This document shows positions 49,171 to 60,299 of a stretch of DNA of 64,000 nt, in pieces. The stretch spans positions 8,331,209 through 8,395,208 of the forward strand of contig NC_087065.1 of the NCBI RefSeq assembly GCF_963678635.1, written 5' to 3'. Both the position numbers and the translations under genes were made by a program. Within the stretch, counting starts at the first letter, position 1; each line of letters opens with the position of its first letter. The DNA comes from Symsagittifera roscoffensis. Taxonomy: Eukaryota; Xenacoelomorpha; Acoela; Convolutidae. The notes under the pieces were generated by a model that had not been told where the DNA came from, ran no database searches, and saw nothing but the letters and a program-made list of their open reading frames with translations.

Positions 49171-49719
49171 TTAATTTTTTTTCTCAAAAACTGAATTTTT
49201 CGAAGTTTCAGTAGGTTTCAGCATAAATTCATAGAGTGCTATAGAGTGCTATTTTAAAGAGTAAGATGAACTAATAAAATATTTAATATGTCAAATCATG
49301 TCAAATCTTATCGTGTTTTGGAGTTTTTATGAAAAAATTTCAATTTTTCTAAAAAATCTCAATTTTGCCCAAAAACTCCTACCATTGGTTTACCATGAAC
49401 GAAAAAACAGAATATATTACCTTCAGCCTACAATCTACACGTAATACACTATTGAAATTTACCAAATAGATAACCCGCGCCGAAATTTATGCGAATTTAT
49501 GCATTTTACTTTTCTTTCCATTTTTGGTAGTAAATTCTGTTAATTTTGCGTCTCGTTGCTACAAAAACAGTTGCAGAGGCTGAATACCAAAAACAAAATA
49601 AATTATAAAAAGCAACACCGCACAAAAAAGTATAATTGTTTCTGTTTTCAATAAAAAAAATTAAACTAAATTTTGCATTCTAATTTTGCGGGAGAACTAA
49701 AAAAAAGGAAAAAAGCTGA

Positions 49720-49846
49720 ATGATGGAATTGAACGTGATGTTGATCGGAGACACGAGGGTTGGCAAGACCTCGTTCGTGAACCCGATTGTCAACAGGCGT
49801 GATTGGAAACGAGTTGGTGGCGACAACGGAGAGTCCACGACTGCTG
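49720..49846 (+). CDS. AIG1/GIMAP-like GTPase exon 1, unit 1 copy a
   Basis: ATG ATG start, then VMLIGDTRVGKTSFVN, a P-loop (G1), and GGDNGESTTA with the G2 Thr. A consensus donor GTGAGT follows at 49847. The partner exon (50251-50336) is cut by the tandem duplication after DTPGMNDSRLR, so this copy cannot encode the full domain. Has Pro where other copies have Thr after SFVN. Confidence 0.6.
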
Positions 49847-50080
49847 GTGAGTTGGTTGTTTGGAAGGACTCTCGATGAAAAAAGTGCAGCATCAAATAAA
49901 CAATCAAACCAGAAACGCAACATATTTGACATTTTAAATGAAGACGTGTACAAAAAATTTGCCTCAGCTTTAAGCCAAAACTTTTGCAAAAAAAAAAACA
50001 ATTTTTTTCATAAAATCCTACTAAGATTAGATAGAATTCTTTGACGATTGCCCGTAATTCGATCTTAAACGGGATTTTAA

Positions 50081-50214
50081 ATGGGTTAAAATCGATTTAG
50101 TTTCTGTAAAAAATGGATTATAACGGATAATAACTCAGTGCGCGGTGGCAAAGTGTAATTATAATTGATTATAATGGCTTCATTTTTCACCGCGAAAACC
50201 GATTATAATCGGTT
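50081..50214. repeat. GATTATAA-rich palindromic block in GTPase intron
   Basis: Repeats of GATTATAA/GGATAATAAC and a perfect 18-bp palindrome AACCGATTATAATCGGTT at 50197-50214. The palindrome recurs at 51954-51971 and 56095-56112. Confidence 0.75.
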
Positions 50215-50615
50215 ATTATACCTGAAAACACTGAGGGTGGTGATGTTCAGAAGTGTCGGAGTGTACGACGCAATTGAACGGAGGAAAGAAGCTGAATATA
50301 TATGACACTCCGGGCATGAATGACTCCAGGTTGCGACATTTAAGGCTGTTTAATTGAAAACACGAGAAGTTCATAAGACTTGTGTATAGACTTTGTTGAT
50401 TCAATACCTTGTGCATGTAAGTGTTTATTCTTAATTTTCTTATCTTAATTTGCACAATCGATTAATCAGTTTCATTGTTCGTTCAAACAAATTTTTGAAA
50501 AAATTTCTGAGCTCAGGTTCAAGTACATGGGATCTTACCCCTCTGATAACTACCTCAACTAACAAAATAATCTTTTGCAATCATCAACTCCAAGCAATGA
50601 TAGAGGAGAACACTG

Positions 50616-50935
50616 ATTCATGATAGCTCAACTGGACCAAATTTACTACTTGGCTGATTCTTTTGGTAAAAAAAACAACTTATTTCTCTCTGATAAAAAA
50701 GTATTAGCGGAATTTGCAAAAAAAAACTGATAACTTGTGTGGATTTTACGCAGTTTATCCAGCATTTATTTTTTTTACATTTCACCAGAGAAACTTGAAT
50801 CATTTTCGTGATGTGCAAGTTTTTAGTTTTATTTGTAATTTTATGTCAATTTGTAGTTTTTTAATTGTATGGGTAATTTCTTGCTGTAACTTTACTATAC
50901 GATGTAGTGATTTATATAATATCTTATTAAATTAA
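50616..50935 (+). pseudogene. Cysteine-protease-like virus-like gene, unit 1 copy b
   Basis: Product of the 1.76-kb tandem duplication; identical in the LCGFYAVYPAFIFF block. Confidence 0.4.
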
Positions 50936-51478
50936 TTTTTTTCTCAAAAACTGAATTTTTCGAAGTTTCAGTAGGTTTCAGCATAATTTCATAGAGTGCT
51001 ATAGAGTGCTATTTTAAAGAGTAAGATGAACTAATAAAATATTTAATATGTCAAATCATGTCAAATCTTATCGTGTTTTGGAGTTTTTATGAAAAAATTT
51101 CAATTTTTCTAAAAAATCTCAATTTTGCCCAAAAACTCCTAGCATTGGTTTACCATGAACGAAAAAACAGAATATATTACCTTCAGCCTACAATCTACAC
51201 GTAATACACTATTGAAATTTACCAAATAGATAACCCGCGCCGAAATTTATGCGAATTTATGTATTTTACTTTTCTTTCCATTTTTGGTAGTAAATTCTGT
51301 TAATTTTGCGTCTCGTTGCTACAAAAACAGTTGCAGAGGCTGAATACCAAAAACAAAATGAATTATAAAAAGCAACACCGCACAAAAAAGTATAATTGTT
51401 TCTGTTTTCAATAAAAAAATTAAACTAAATTTTGAATTCTAATTTTGCGGGAGAACTAAAAAAAAGGAAAAAAGCTGA

Positions 51479-52190
51479 ATGATGGAATTGAACGTGATGT
51501 TGATCGGAGACACGAGGGTTGGCAAGACCTCGTTCGTGAACACGATTGTCAACAGGCGTGATTGGAAACGAGTTGGTGGCGACAACGGAGAGTCCACGAC
51601 TGCTGGTGAGTTGGTTGTTTGGAAGGACTCTCGATGAAAAAAGTGCAGCATCAAATAAACAATCAAACCAGAAACGCAACATATTTGACATTTTAAATGA
51701 AGACGTGTACAAAAAACTTTGCCTCAGCTTTAAGCCAAAACTTTTGCAAAAAAAACAATTTTTTTCATAAAATCCTACTAAGATTAGATAGAATTCTTTG
51801 ACGATTGCCCGTAATTCGATCTTAAACGGGATTTTAAATGGGTTAAAATCGATTTAGTTTCTGTAAAAAATGGATTATAACGGATAATAACTCAGTGCGC
51901 GGTGGCAAAGTGTAATTATAATTGAGTATAATGGCTTCATTTTTCACCGCGAAAACCGATTATAATCGGTTATTATACCTGAAAACACTGAGGGTGGTGA
52001 TGTTCAGAAGTGTCGGAGTGTACGACGCAATTGAGCGGAGGAAAGAAGCTGAATATATATGACACTCCGGGCATGAATGACTCCAGGTTGCGACTGTCAA
52101 ACAAGGAGATCAGGACCAAGTTGGAGTACCATCTCAGCACTTCACTCACCACTGCTGTGGATGCTTTCCTTGTCTTCGAAAGCCTCCGAA
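51479..52190 (+). CDS. AIG1/GIMAP-like GTPase exons 1-2, unit 1 copy b
   Basis: Exon 1 51479-51605 (P-loop GDTRVGKTS), a 402-bp intron GTGAGT...TTCAG, exon 2 52008-52190 with NIYDTPGMNDSRLRLSNKEI (G3 motif DTPG) and TTAVDAFLVFES. A GTATGT donor follows. Phases agree. These are G1-G3 of an AIG1/GIMAP-type GTPase, a family tied to immunity in animals and plants. G4 (N/TKxD-like) and downstream exons are not seen before the next unit, so the gene is partial or uses unseen exons. A small conserved frame at 52446-52628 is unassigned. Confidence 0.65.
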
Positions 52191-52773
52191 GTATGTTTGA
52201 AATGTCTTTAAGAGTGTACAAAAATTTTTCAACATTTCATTAAAGTTTTGAGATGTGTGACATGTTCTTCAGAGGCGTAAATTTTTTTAAATTGTTTTAT
52301 GGAATTCTTTTCGAGATTTTTGACATGTTTGACAAGTGGTGAAAAAAGTTTTATAAGCTTTTTTTTAATTTCTTTCATATGTTTGCTGTAGATTTAGGGG
52401 ATTGCTTTTCTAGGTTCGTTCTCTCTTTCTTAAAGACACCTCAAAGTGGTCCCCTGGGTAGTGAATTCAGCGGGGCAACCGAGATGCAGTACTATATACA
52501 ATCCCGAAAAGTTTAAGTTGGTGGCAACTGTTCTGAACTGTTTTATGTCGCTTGACCCCTTCTTGTGTACTACTGCTCTTCAGGCTGTCTTATCTACTCA
52601 ATACAATCGCAAGAATTTCCAATTTTGATTAAATTTAGATGAATAAACGCCTAATAACAGAAGTCCCTGAGTAGCCAGAATATATTCAAACAAACAAATC
52701 AAAAGGAAAGTATCCGCGATTTATCAGAACAGTTGTCTAATTACAATTTGACTTCCAACTGACTCCACTAAGC

Positions 52774-52774
<1 letters not shown>

Positions 52775-52810
<36 letters not shown>

Positions 52811-52830
52811 GAGAATCTCTCTCTCTCTCT
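52775..52830. repeat. (CT)n microsatellite, unit 1/2 border
   Basis: CT repeats interrupted by TAGAGAAT, directly followed by the start of unit 2. Confidence 0.9.
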
Positions 52831-53764
52831 ACTGAAATTTTCGATATTTTCGTTGAGTGATGTTATGATAGTCATGTAATTCAAATATTCATCTTCTTGG
52901 ATCATTGTTTAAAATTTTATTGAGCTGAGTGGTATGAGCTGGAACATTGGTTTTTCTGGAAATCTAATTTTAAAGTTCGAAGTGAATTGGGTCTTTTCCA
53001 TATCGTCTTACAAGAAAAGTCTAGAAAGTTTTGACTGACGAATTTAAAATCTCAAAGTTTACCAAAATTGCAAGATTTGGACACAGAATTACAATTTTTT
53101 CAATTTGAATGGACTTTGCATAATGGAAGACGTAACATTTTTCTAAGCTATTGTTCAGATATTAAAAAATGAATCATATAGAATATCGTAGGAAAGAAAA
53201 CCCTTGGAAAAGCAATCAAAAATTTTAGTTAGAAAAAAAGAAGTATGAACAACCAGTTGCTTTTATCTGCTCGGTTTTGTCTTATGTCGAGACGCTCAAA
53301 AAATGTGTATCTTTTTTGACGAATGCACTTAAGTAAATGAACGTTCAGAAATTGAATGAAATTCTCAGATTTTTTTTAGTTGGTTAAGGTAAATGTATTT
53401 CAATTACAATAAGAATATTTTTTTTCTTTGTACCTGTATTTTTTTGTACCCGAACATAAATTGGAAAGTAATGGACTAAAAATTTCCTTTTAGAGGTCTA
53501 ATTGAATCTGAAATTCTTGTATGGATTATTTTTTTCTGCGTTTCCAAAGCGTTCAGACTTATTTCAGCTCTTCATGATGCAGCTGGATCTGTGAAGTCTA
53601 ATACGAATAAGAGCCCTGGTTTTTGTTATACTGTACCTAGATTTCCTAGTTCTTGATTTCTTGGCCATGTGACTAGATTGCTTTTCTGTTTTTATATTTG
53701 AATTTTTGCTTCAACAGTGTATGCATTGTTCGATTTTTAGTCTTTTCAAACAAAATTTTAAACA

Positions 53765-54351
53765 GTGAATATCATGAATCTGGTTGTTTTAGATATTGAG
53801 TGTATTGAAAACAAAATAGTGAAAGAATTAGGAGTTTGTATATTGGAGTTTATAGAGTTGTGGGCTGTTCTTTTCTTCCACTCAAAAATTTCAAAGCAAC
53901 ATCTCAATCTGCGTGTACGAAGCATCTTCATGAAATCAACTGGAGCAGTGATTATGAAAAAAATACTGCCCATTTTGTCATGCAAAAACTACACGAGGAA
54001 TAAATTTGCCACGAGGAAAACTACAGGATCTCCGAAAAGTAGCCCTAATAAAATATCGAAGAAAAATATCAGAACTCACACGAAGAAAAACTTCAATGCA
54101 TAAAAGGAGAACTGATTTTAAAAAATTTGGGAAAAAAGCAAGAAAAACAGGTGATTGTACTAAAAGACTTTGATTATACTTACAGTGCTGTAAATGCGAG
54201 GTTGAAAACGAGTAACAATAAGCACCTTATTAATCTTACTTTGAAATCTTCTAGAGTCAAAACTAAGTCAGTCACACAGTATCACATCGGACAATCGAGA
54301 TACAAAAGAATCTATTGTAGACTTTGTGTATGCACTAAAGCGAAAAAGTAC
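53765..54351 (+). pseudogene. Exonuclease-like virus-like gene, unit 2
   Basis: Near-identical to unit 1 (44787-45373), with the same frameshift. A few substitutions only. Confidence 0.45.
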
Positions 54352-54504
54352 TGATTTTCCAGATTTTTGTTTTACATTTTTTGGAAGGAACCCAAATTCC
54401 AACTAAACTTGTTATCAAGAAGAAGTCCGCAGCAAAAGACAGAGGAATTTGGATCCTTTTCAAAATTTGAAAAGGTAAGTTTCAACATATGTTCTAGGGA
54501 TAGA

Positions 54505-54703
54505 GCGGCGTACGGTTCTGTGCGAAACTTAGGTAAAGCCAGCGGTTTATTAAAAAGGAAAGTAGAACTAAATATAAAAATTTTTGTCCTCCAATCAGAC
54601 GTTTCCGAAGCCCGAAATATATCAATGAAATTTGGTGTTTGGACTTGGCTTTCGAGGACAAACTAGCGAGTCAAATCAATAGTTGTCATTAGGAGTCATT
54701 TAT
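54505..54703 (+). pseudogene. Integrase N-terminal fragment, unit 2
   Basis: As in unit 1 up to the first catalytic Asp (EIWCLDLAFEDKLAS, a better match to the family than unit 1), then cut by the 3.9-kb deletion. Confidence 0.65.
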
Positions 54704-54704
54704 A

Positions 54705-55398
54705 AGGTATCTCAATACATGGGGTCCGCCCCCCTTTTTAGATCCAACATCTACTACTGACGTCATCGAAAGGCACGATGAGGCTTTGAGCTCTCAGTTT
54801 AATTTATAGTTTTGGTGTGAAACTAGCTAATTTCATTGCTCCTTGTGCCAATCATAGCTTTTTTCTTGGTAGAAATTTATATAATCTAATCGTCTGTAAC
54901 TAAAAATAAAATGACAAATAATTTAATGAAAAGAACATTTTTTTTTGGTTTCTGCTCAATATTTTATTTGCTCATTTTCTTTTCCTTAATTGTTGTGGTC
55001 AAAACTTCCTTGTTTGCTCTATATAATTGAAGATCCATGCTGAATTAGTATTGCGACATAATGTACTTGCAGTTCAATTTTGACGTCACATTTTTATTTA
55101 GCGAAATGTCTGAACAAAAGACCGGAAACTTTACAATCATTCAAAAAATGCATCATAGAGCCTTTAAGCCATCGAAACTAAAACGGTTACTTGATAACTA
55201 AGCAGAAAAAAATTGGAAACTAAAAGAACATGAAATACTAGATTTTTTTAATGATCGTTCGGTTATCACACACCTCTTTGAAAATATCGTTCGACGTCAC
55301 ATTTGGACTATAAATTTAAAATGTCCTTACAGCACTCGGTTGCAATGATGTTCACACAAATATTGCAACGTTTTTTTCCGTCATAGAAGTGAACGCCT
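54705..55398. repeat. 0.69-kb segment of units 2 and 3, copy in unit 2
   Basis: AAGGTATCTCAATACATGGG to about GTGAACGCCTGC; recurs at 62767-63465, absent from unit 1. Contains a short open start MSEQKTGNFTIIQKMHHRA. No terminal inverted repeats seen. Unidentified. Confidence 0.8.
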
Positions 55399-55618
55399 GC
55401 ATTTTACTTTTCTTTCCATTTTTGGTAGTAAATTCTGTTAATTTTGCGTCTCGTTGCTACAAAAACAGTTGCAGAGGCTGAATACCAAAAACAAAATAAA
55501 TTATAAAAAGCAACACCGCACAAAAAAGTATAATTGTTTCTGTTTTCAATACAAAAAATTAAACTAAATTTTGCATTCTAATTTTGCGGGAGAACTAAAA
55601 AAAAAGGAAAAAAGCTGA

Positions 55619-56331
55619 ATGATGGAATTGAACGTGATGTTGATCGGAGACACGAGGGTTGGCAAGACCTCGTTCGTGAACACGATTGTCAACAGGCGTG
55701 ATTGGAAACGAGTTGGTGGCGACAACGGAGAGTCCACGACTGCTGGTGAGTTGGTTGTTTGGAAGGACTCTCGATAAAAAAGTGCAGCATCAAATAAACA
55801 ATCAAACCAGAAACGCAACATATTTGACATTTTAAATGAAGACGTGTACAAAAAACTTTGCCTCAGCTTTAAGCCAAAACTTTTGCAAAAAAAAAACAAT
55901 TTTTTTCATAAAATCCTACTAAGATTAGATATAATTCTTTGACGATTGCCCGTAATTCGATCTTAAACGGGATTTTAAATGGGTTAAAATCGATTTAGTT
56001 TCTGTAAAAAATGGATTATAACGGATAATAACTCAGTGCGCGGTGGCAAAGTGTAATTATAATTGATTATAATGGCTTCATTTTTCACCGCGAAAACCGA
56101 TTATAATCGGTTATTATACCTGAAAACACTGAGGGTGGTGATGTTCAGAAGTGTCGGAGTGTACGACGCAATTGAGCGGAGGAAAGAAGCTGAATATATA
56201 TGACACTCCGGGCATGAATGACTCCAGGTTGCGACTGTCAAACAAGGAGATCAGGACCAAGTTGGAGTACCATCTCAGCACTTCACTCACCACTGCTGTG
56301 GATGCTTTCCTTGTCTTCGAAAGCCTCCGAA
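55619..56331 (+). CDS. AIG1/GIMAP-like GTPase exons 1-2, unit 2
   Basis: Exon 1 55619-55745 and exon 2 56149-56331, both open with intact donor and acceptor; translated sequence the same as unit 1 copy b over the G1-G3 motifs. Confidence 0.65.
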
Positions 56332-56914
56332 GTATGTTTGAAATGTCTTTAAGAGTGTACAAAAATTTTTCAACATTTCATTAAAGTTTTGAGATGTGTG
56401 ACATGTTCTTCAGAGGCGTAAATTTTTTTCAATTGTTTTATGGAATTCTTTTCGAGATTTTTGACATGTTTGACAAGTGGTGAAAAAAGTTTTATAAGCT
56501 TTTTTTGAATTTCTTTCATATGTTTGCTGTAGATTTAGGGGATTGCTTTTCTAGGTTCGTTCTCTCTTTCTTAAAGACACCTCAAAGTGGTCCCCTGGGT
56601 AGTGAATTCAGCGGGGCAACCGAGATGCAGTACTATATACAATCCCGAAAAGTTTAAGTTGGTGGCAACTGTTCTGAACTGTTTTATGTTGCTTGACCCC
56701 TTCTTGTGTACTACTGCTCTTCAGGCTGTCTTATCTACTCAATACAATCGCAAGAATTTCCAATTGTAATTAAATTTAGATGAATAAACGCCTAATAACA
56801 GAAGTCCCTGAGTAGCCAGAATATATTCAAACAAACAAATCAAAAGGAAAGTATCCGCGATTTATCAGCACAGTTGTCTAATTACAATTTGACTTCCAAC
56901 TGACTCCACTAAGC

Positions 56915-56915
<1 letters not shown>

Positions 56916-56949
<34 letters not shown>

Positions 56950-56967
56950 GAGAATCTCTCTCTCTCT
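56916..56967. repeat. (CT)n microsatellite, unit 2/3 border
   Basis: Same interrupted CT tract as at 52775, slightly shorter, directly followed by the start of unit 3. Confidence 0.9.
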
Positions 56968-57901
56968 ACTGAAATTTTCGATATTTTCATTGAGTGATGT
57001 TATGATAGTCATGTAATTCAAATATTCATCTTCTTGGATCATTGTTTAAAATTTTATTGAGCTGAGTTGTATGAGCTGGAACATTGGTTTTTCTGGAAAT
57101 CTAATTTTAAAGTTCGAAGTGAATTGGGTCTTTTCCATATCGTCTTACAAGAAAAGTCTAGGAAGTTTTGACTGACGAATTTAAAATCTCAAAGTTTACC
57201 AAAATTGCAAGATTTGGACACAGAATTACAATTTTTTCAATTTGAATGGACTTTGCATAATGGAAGACGTAACATTTTTCTAAGCTATTGTTCAGATATT
57301 AAAAAATGAATCATATAGAATATCGTAGGAAAGAAAACCCTTGGAAAAGCAATCAAAAATTTTAGTTAGAAAAAAAGAAGTATGAACAACCAGTTGCTTT
57401 TATCTGCTCGGTTTTGTCTTATGTCGAGACGCTCAAAAAATGTGTATCTTTTTTGACGAATGCACTTAAGTAAATGAACGTTCAGAAATTGAATGAAATT
57501 CTCAGATTTTTTTTAGTTGGTTAAGGTAAATGTATTTCAATTACAATAAGAATATTTTTTTTCTTTGTACCTGTATTGTTTTGTACCCGAACATAAATTG
57601 GAAAGTAATGGACTAAAAATTTCCTTTTGGAGGTCTAATTGAATCTGAAATTCTTGTATGGATTATTTTTTTCTGCGTTTCCAAAGCGTTCAGACTTATT
57701 TCAGTTCTTCATGATGCAGCTGGATCTGTGAAGTCTAATACGAATAAGAGCCCTGGTTTTTGTTATACTGTACCTAGATTTCCTAGTTCTTGATTTCTTG
57801 GTCATGTGACTAGATTGCTTTTCTGTTTTTATCTTTGAATTTTTGCTTCAACAGTGTATGCATTGTTCGATTTTTAGTCTTTTCAAACAAAATTTTAAAC
57901 A

Positions 57902-58488
57902 GTGAATATCATGAATCTGGTTGTTTTAGATATTGAGTGTATTGAAAACAAAATAGTGAAAGAATTAGGAGTTTATATATTGGAGTTTATAGCGTTGTGG
58001 GCTGTTCTTTTCTTCCACTCAAAAATTTCAAAGCAACATCTCAATCTGCGTGTACGAAGCATCTTCATGAAATCAACTGGAGCAGTAATTATGAAAAAAA
58101 TACTGCCCATTTTGTCATGCAAAAACTACACGAGGAATAAATTTGCCACGAGGAAAACTACAGGATCTCCGAAAAGTAGCCCTAATAAAATATCGAAGAA
58201 AAATATCAGAACTCACACGAAGAAAAACTTCAATGCATAAAAGGAGAACTGATTTTGAAAAATTTGGGAAAAAAGCAAGAAAAACAGGTGATTGTACTAA
58301 AAGACTTTGATTATACTTACAGTGCTGTAAATGCGAGGTTGAAAACGAGTAACAATAAGCACCTTATTAATCTAACTTTGAAATCTTCTAGAGTCAAAAC
58401 TAAGTCAGTCACACAGTATCACATCGGACAATCGAGATACAAAAGAATCTATTGTAGACTTTGTGTATGCACTAAAGCGAAAAAGTAC
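57902..58488 (+). pseudogene. Exonuclease-like virus-like gene, unit 3
   Basis: Near-identical to the copies in units 1 and 2, including the shared frameshift, so the break predates the tandem amplification. Confidence 0.45.
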
Positions 58489-58644
58489 TGATTTTCCAGA
58501 TTTTTGTTTTACATTTTTTGGAAGGAACCCAAATTCCAACTAAACTTGTTATCAAGAAGAAGTCCGAAGCAAAAGACAGAGGAATTTGGATCCTTTTCAA
58601 AATTTGAAAAGGTAAGTTTCAACATATGTTCTAGGGATAGAGCG

Positions 58645-58960
58645 GCGTACGGTTCTGTGCGAAACTTAGGTAAAGCCAGCGGTTTATTAAAAAGGAAAGT
58701 AGAACTAAATTTAAAAATTTTTGTCCTCCAATCAGACGTTTCCGAAGCCCGAAATATATCAATGAAATTTGGTGTTTGGACTTGGCTTTCGAGGACAAAC
58801 TAGCGAGTCAAATCAATTGTTGTCATTAGGAGTCATTTATTTATTGGTTGCTGTTGATGTTTTTTCGCGAGTTCAAACATTGATAACAAAATAAGCCAAA
58901 GACACTTAGCTTGTTTTCAAAAAAAGATTTCTCGAAAATTGATTTATCAAGAAGAAGGCC
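58645..58960 (+). pseudogene. Integrase fragment, unit 3
   Basis: Same as unit 1 with a 9-bp deletion after the VAVDVFSR strand. Confidence 0.7.
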
Positions 58961-59139
58961 AAAGCAAAAGAGGCATTTGGATCCCTTTCAAAATCTGAAA
59001 AGGTAAGTCTTTACATAAATGTTCACATTAAAGGTATTTTTTTAATTTTAATTTCTATCGAAATATTGTCATGGATTCGTTTGCTGTAGAGCTAGTTTCT
59101 AACGTTTCGTTTAACTGTTACCCGGATAACAGTATTAGT

Positions 59140-59860
59140 TACTTTACAAATTTGCTAGCCGACAAATACATTTGAAAGGAAAATGGGAGGTTGCTATTTT
59201 AGAAAAATCATACCCTTCTTTGTACAAAAATGTTGCTGAGGGAAAGCTTACATTCGTAAGTAGCAGAGAAAATTCTGAGGCGAAAAGGAAGAGTGAACCG
59301 ATGCATATTGAACCATGATTGTATCCAAGTTTAGTTGTTATAGTTTTAGCCATGATTAAAAAAATTCGAGAACGTCTAGGTGCTCCTGCATTTGATTAAA
59401 GCGGAATACAAGTTTAAGAAAATAAAACTACACATAAGATAGCCGTTTATTTACCTGAGGATCAATCAGTGTTTTTTATTCAAAGTTTTGATTTGAGTCA
59501 CATTTTTGATTGTAAATTAGCATAAAATCAAACAGGATTTATAATGAATGTAAAATGACCATATTAGCCTCACTATTTTTACGACATTTTAAGAAGACAT
59601 TCTTTGATGACGTATAGTGATATCAAAGAATATAAAAACGTCGGTTATACAAAATTTTTTTTATCTCTTATATAAAAAACTAGAGACAACATATCTACAG
59701 GACAGTACATGAATTATCAACCATTTACAAGTTTAAAATTTTTTATCCCATGGTATCAAGATAGAACTAAGAGATTGTATAGGCGAAAAAATCTAGCTTT
59801 TTTCCGTAGGAATTACACAAGTTATTCTCTTGCTCTGCAAGATTTCGATTAGTCATTTTC
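59140..59860 (+). pseudogene. Virus-like structural-protein-like gene, unit 3
   Basis: Counterpart of 46030-46760 with the same breaks and few substitutions. Absent from unit 2. Confidence 0.4.
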
Positions 59861-60034
59861 GATTTATAGTCCATACAAAATCGTTGCTCAAACTTTAGCT
59901 GATTTTCCCATTTTCGAGGACATGGAAGACAACGTGGAAAAAGTTTTGGTGCTCTTGCGCAAACTTTTGAGAGAACTGCAATCCCCTTCTTTAAAAAATA
60001 AATAGTCACAGCTGTAACAAGAATTTGAGTAGAT

Positions 60035-60250
60035 TTGTTCGAAGTCGCTGCTCCAGAGATTGGGGAAGTTGTTAGAGGGCGCAAAAAACTCAAAACATGT
60101 GCAAAAGATGCGGGAACAAAAATAGTTTGGAAACAATTGGAAGGTGGAAAAAAAATCCAAGCGTGGAACAAAAAGAACCTGATTACTCGAAAAATAGATA
60201 TAAAACCAGTCGCTCTCGCTAAGACATTTTTACAAAAAAAAAATGAGTAT
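60035..60250 (+). pseudogene. Small basic virus-like protein, unit 3
   Basis: Counterpart of 46915-47133; differs by small indels that shift the frame after RGRKKLKTC. Confidence 0.45.
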
Positions 60251-60299
60251 AAATCAAAGTGGTCATTCAATTTCTGTATGGAGTTTTACAAACTCTTCG

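Larger units (their letters stand above)
48574..52093 (+). repeat. 1.76-kb tandem duplication inside unit 1
   Basis: 48574-50334 and 50335-52093 are near-identical (period 1761, small indels). The junction at 50335 fuses GTPase exon 2 to the sequence GACATTTAAGGCTG; GAC is common to both sides. Confidence 0.92.
43860..52830 (+). repeat. Array unit 1 (virus-like element plus GTPase exons)
   Basis: First of three units sharing the same start (ACTGAAATTTTCGATATTTT). Left of it is the LINE relic. It includes an internal 1.76-kb tandem duplication (48574-50334 and 50335 to about 52093) and closes with a (CT)n tract. Compared with unit 3 it lacks about 855 bp before the GTPase exon. Confidence 0.9.
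52831..56967 (+). repeat. Array unit 2 (internally deleted)
   Basis: Same start as unit 1 and (CT)n end. At about 54702-54704 it jumps from the sequence equivalent to 58840 in unit 3 to that equivalent to 62767, losing 3.9 kb with integrase core, structural and protease-like genes. Keeps the exonuclease-like ORFs and both GTPase exons. Confidence 0.9.

Noticed and set aside
52446-52628. Third GTPase exon
   Set aside because: The frame is conserved between units 1 and 2, but so is the surrounding DNA, and no GTPase motif or clear splice sites are seen.
43860-56967. Terminal inverted repeats bounding the array units
   Set aside because: I looked at unit ends and found only the shared start sequence and (CT)n tracts; no inverted ends, so the unit borders are duplication joints rather than element ends.
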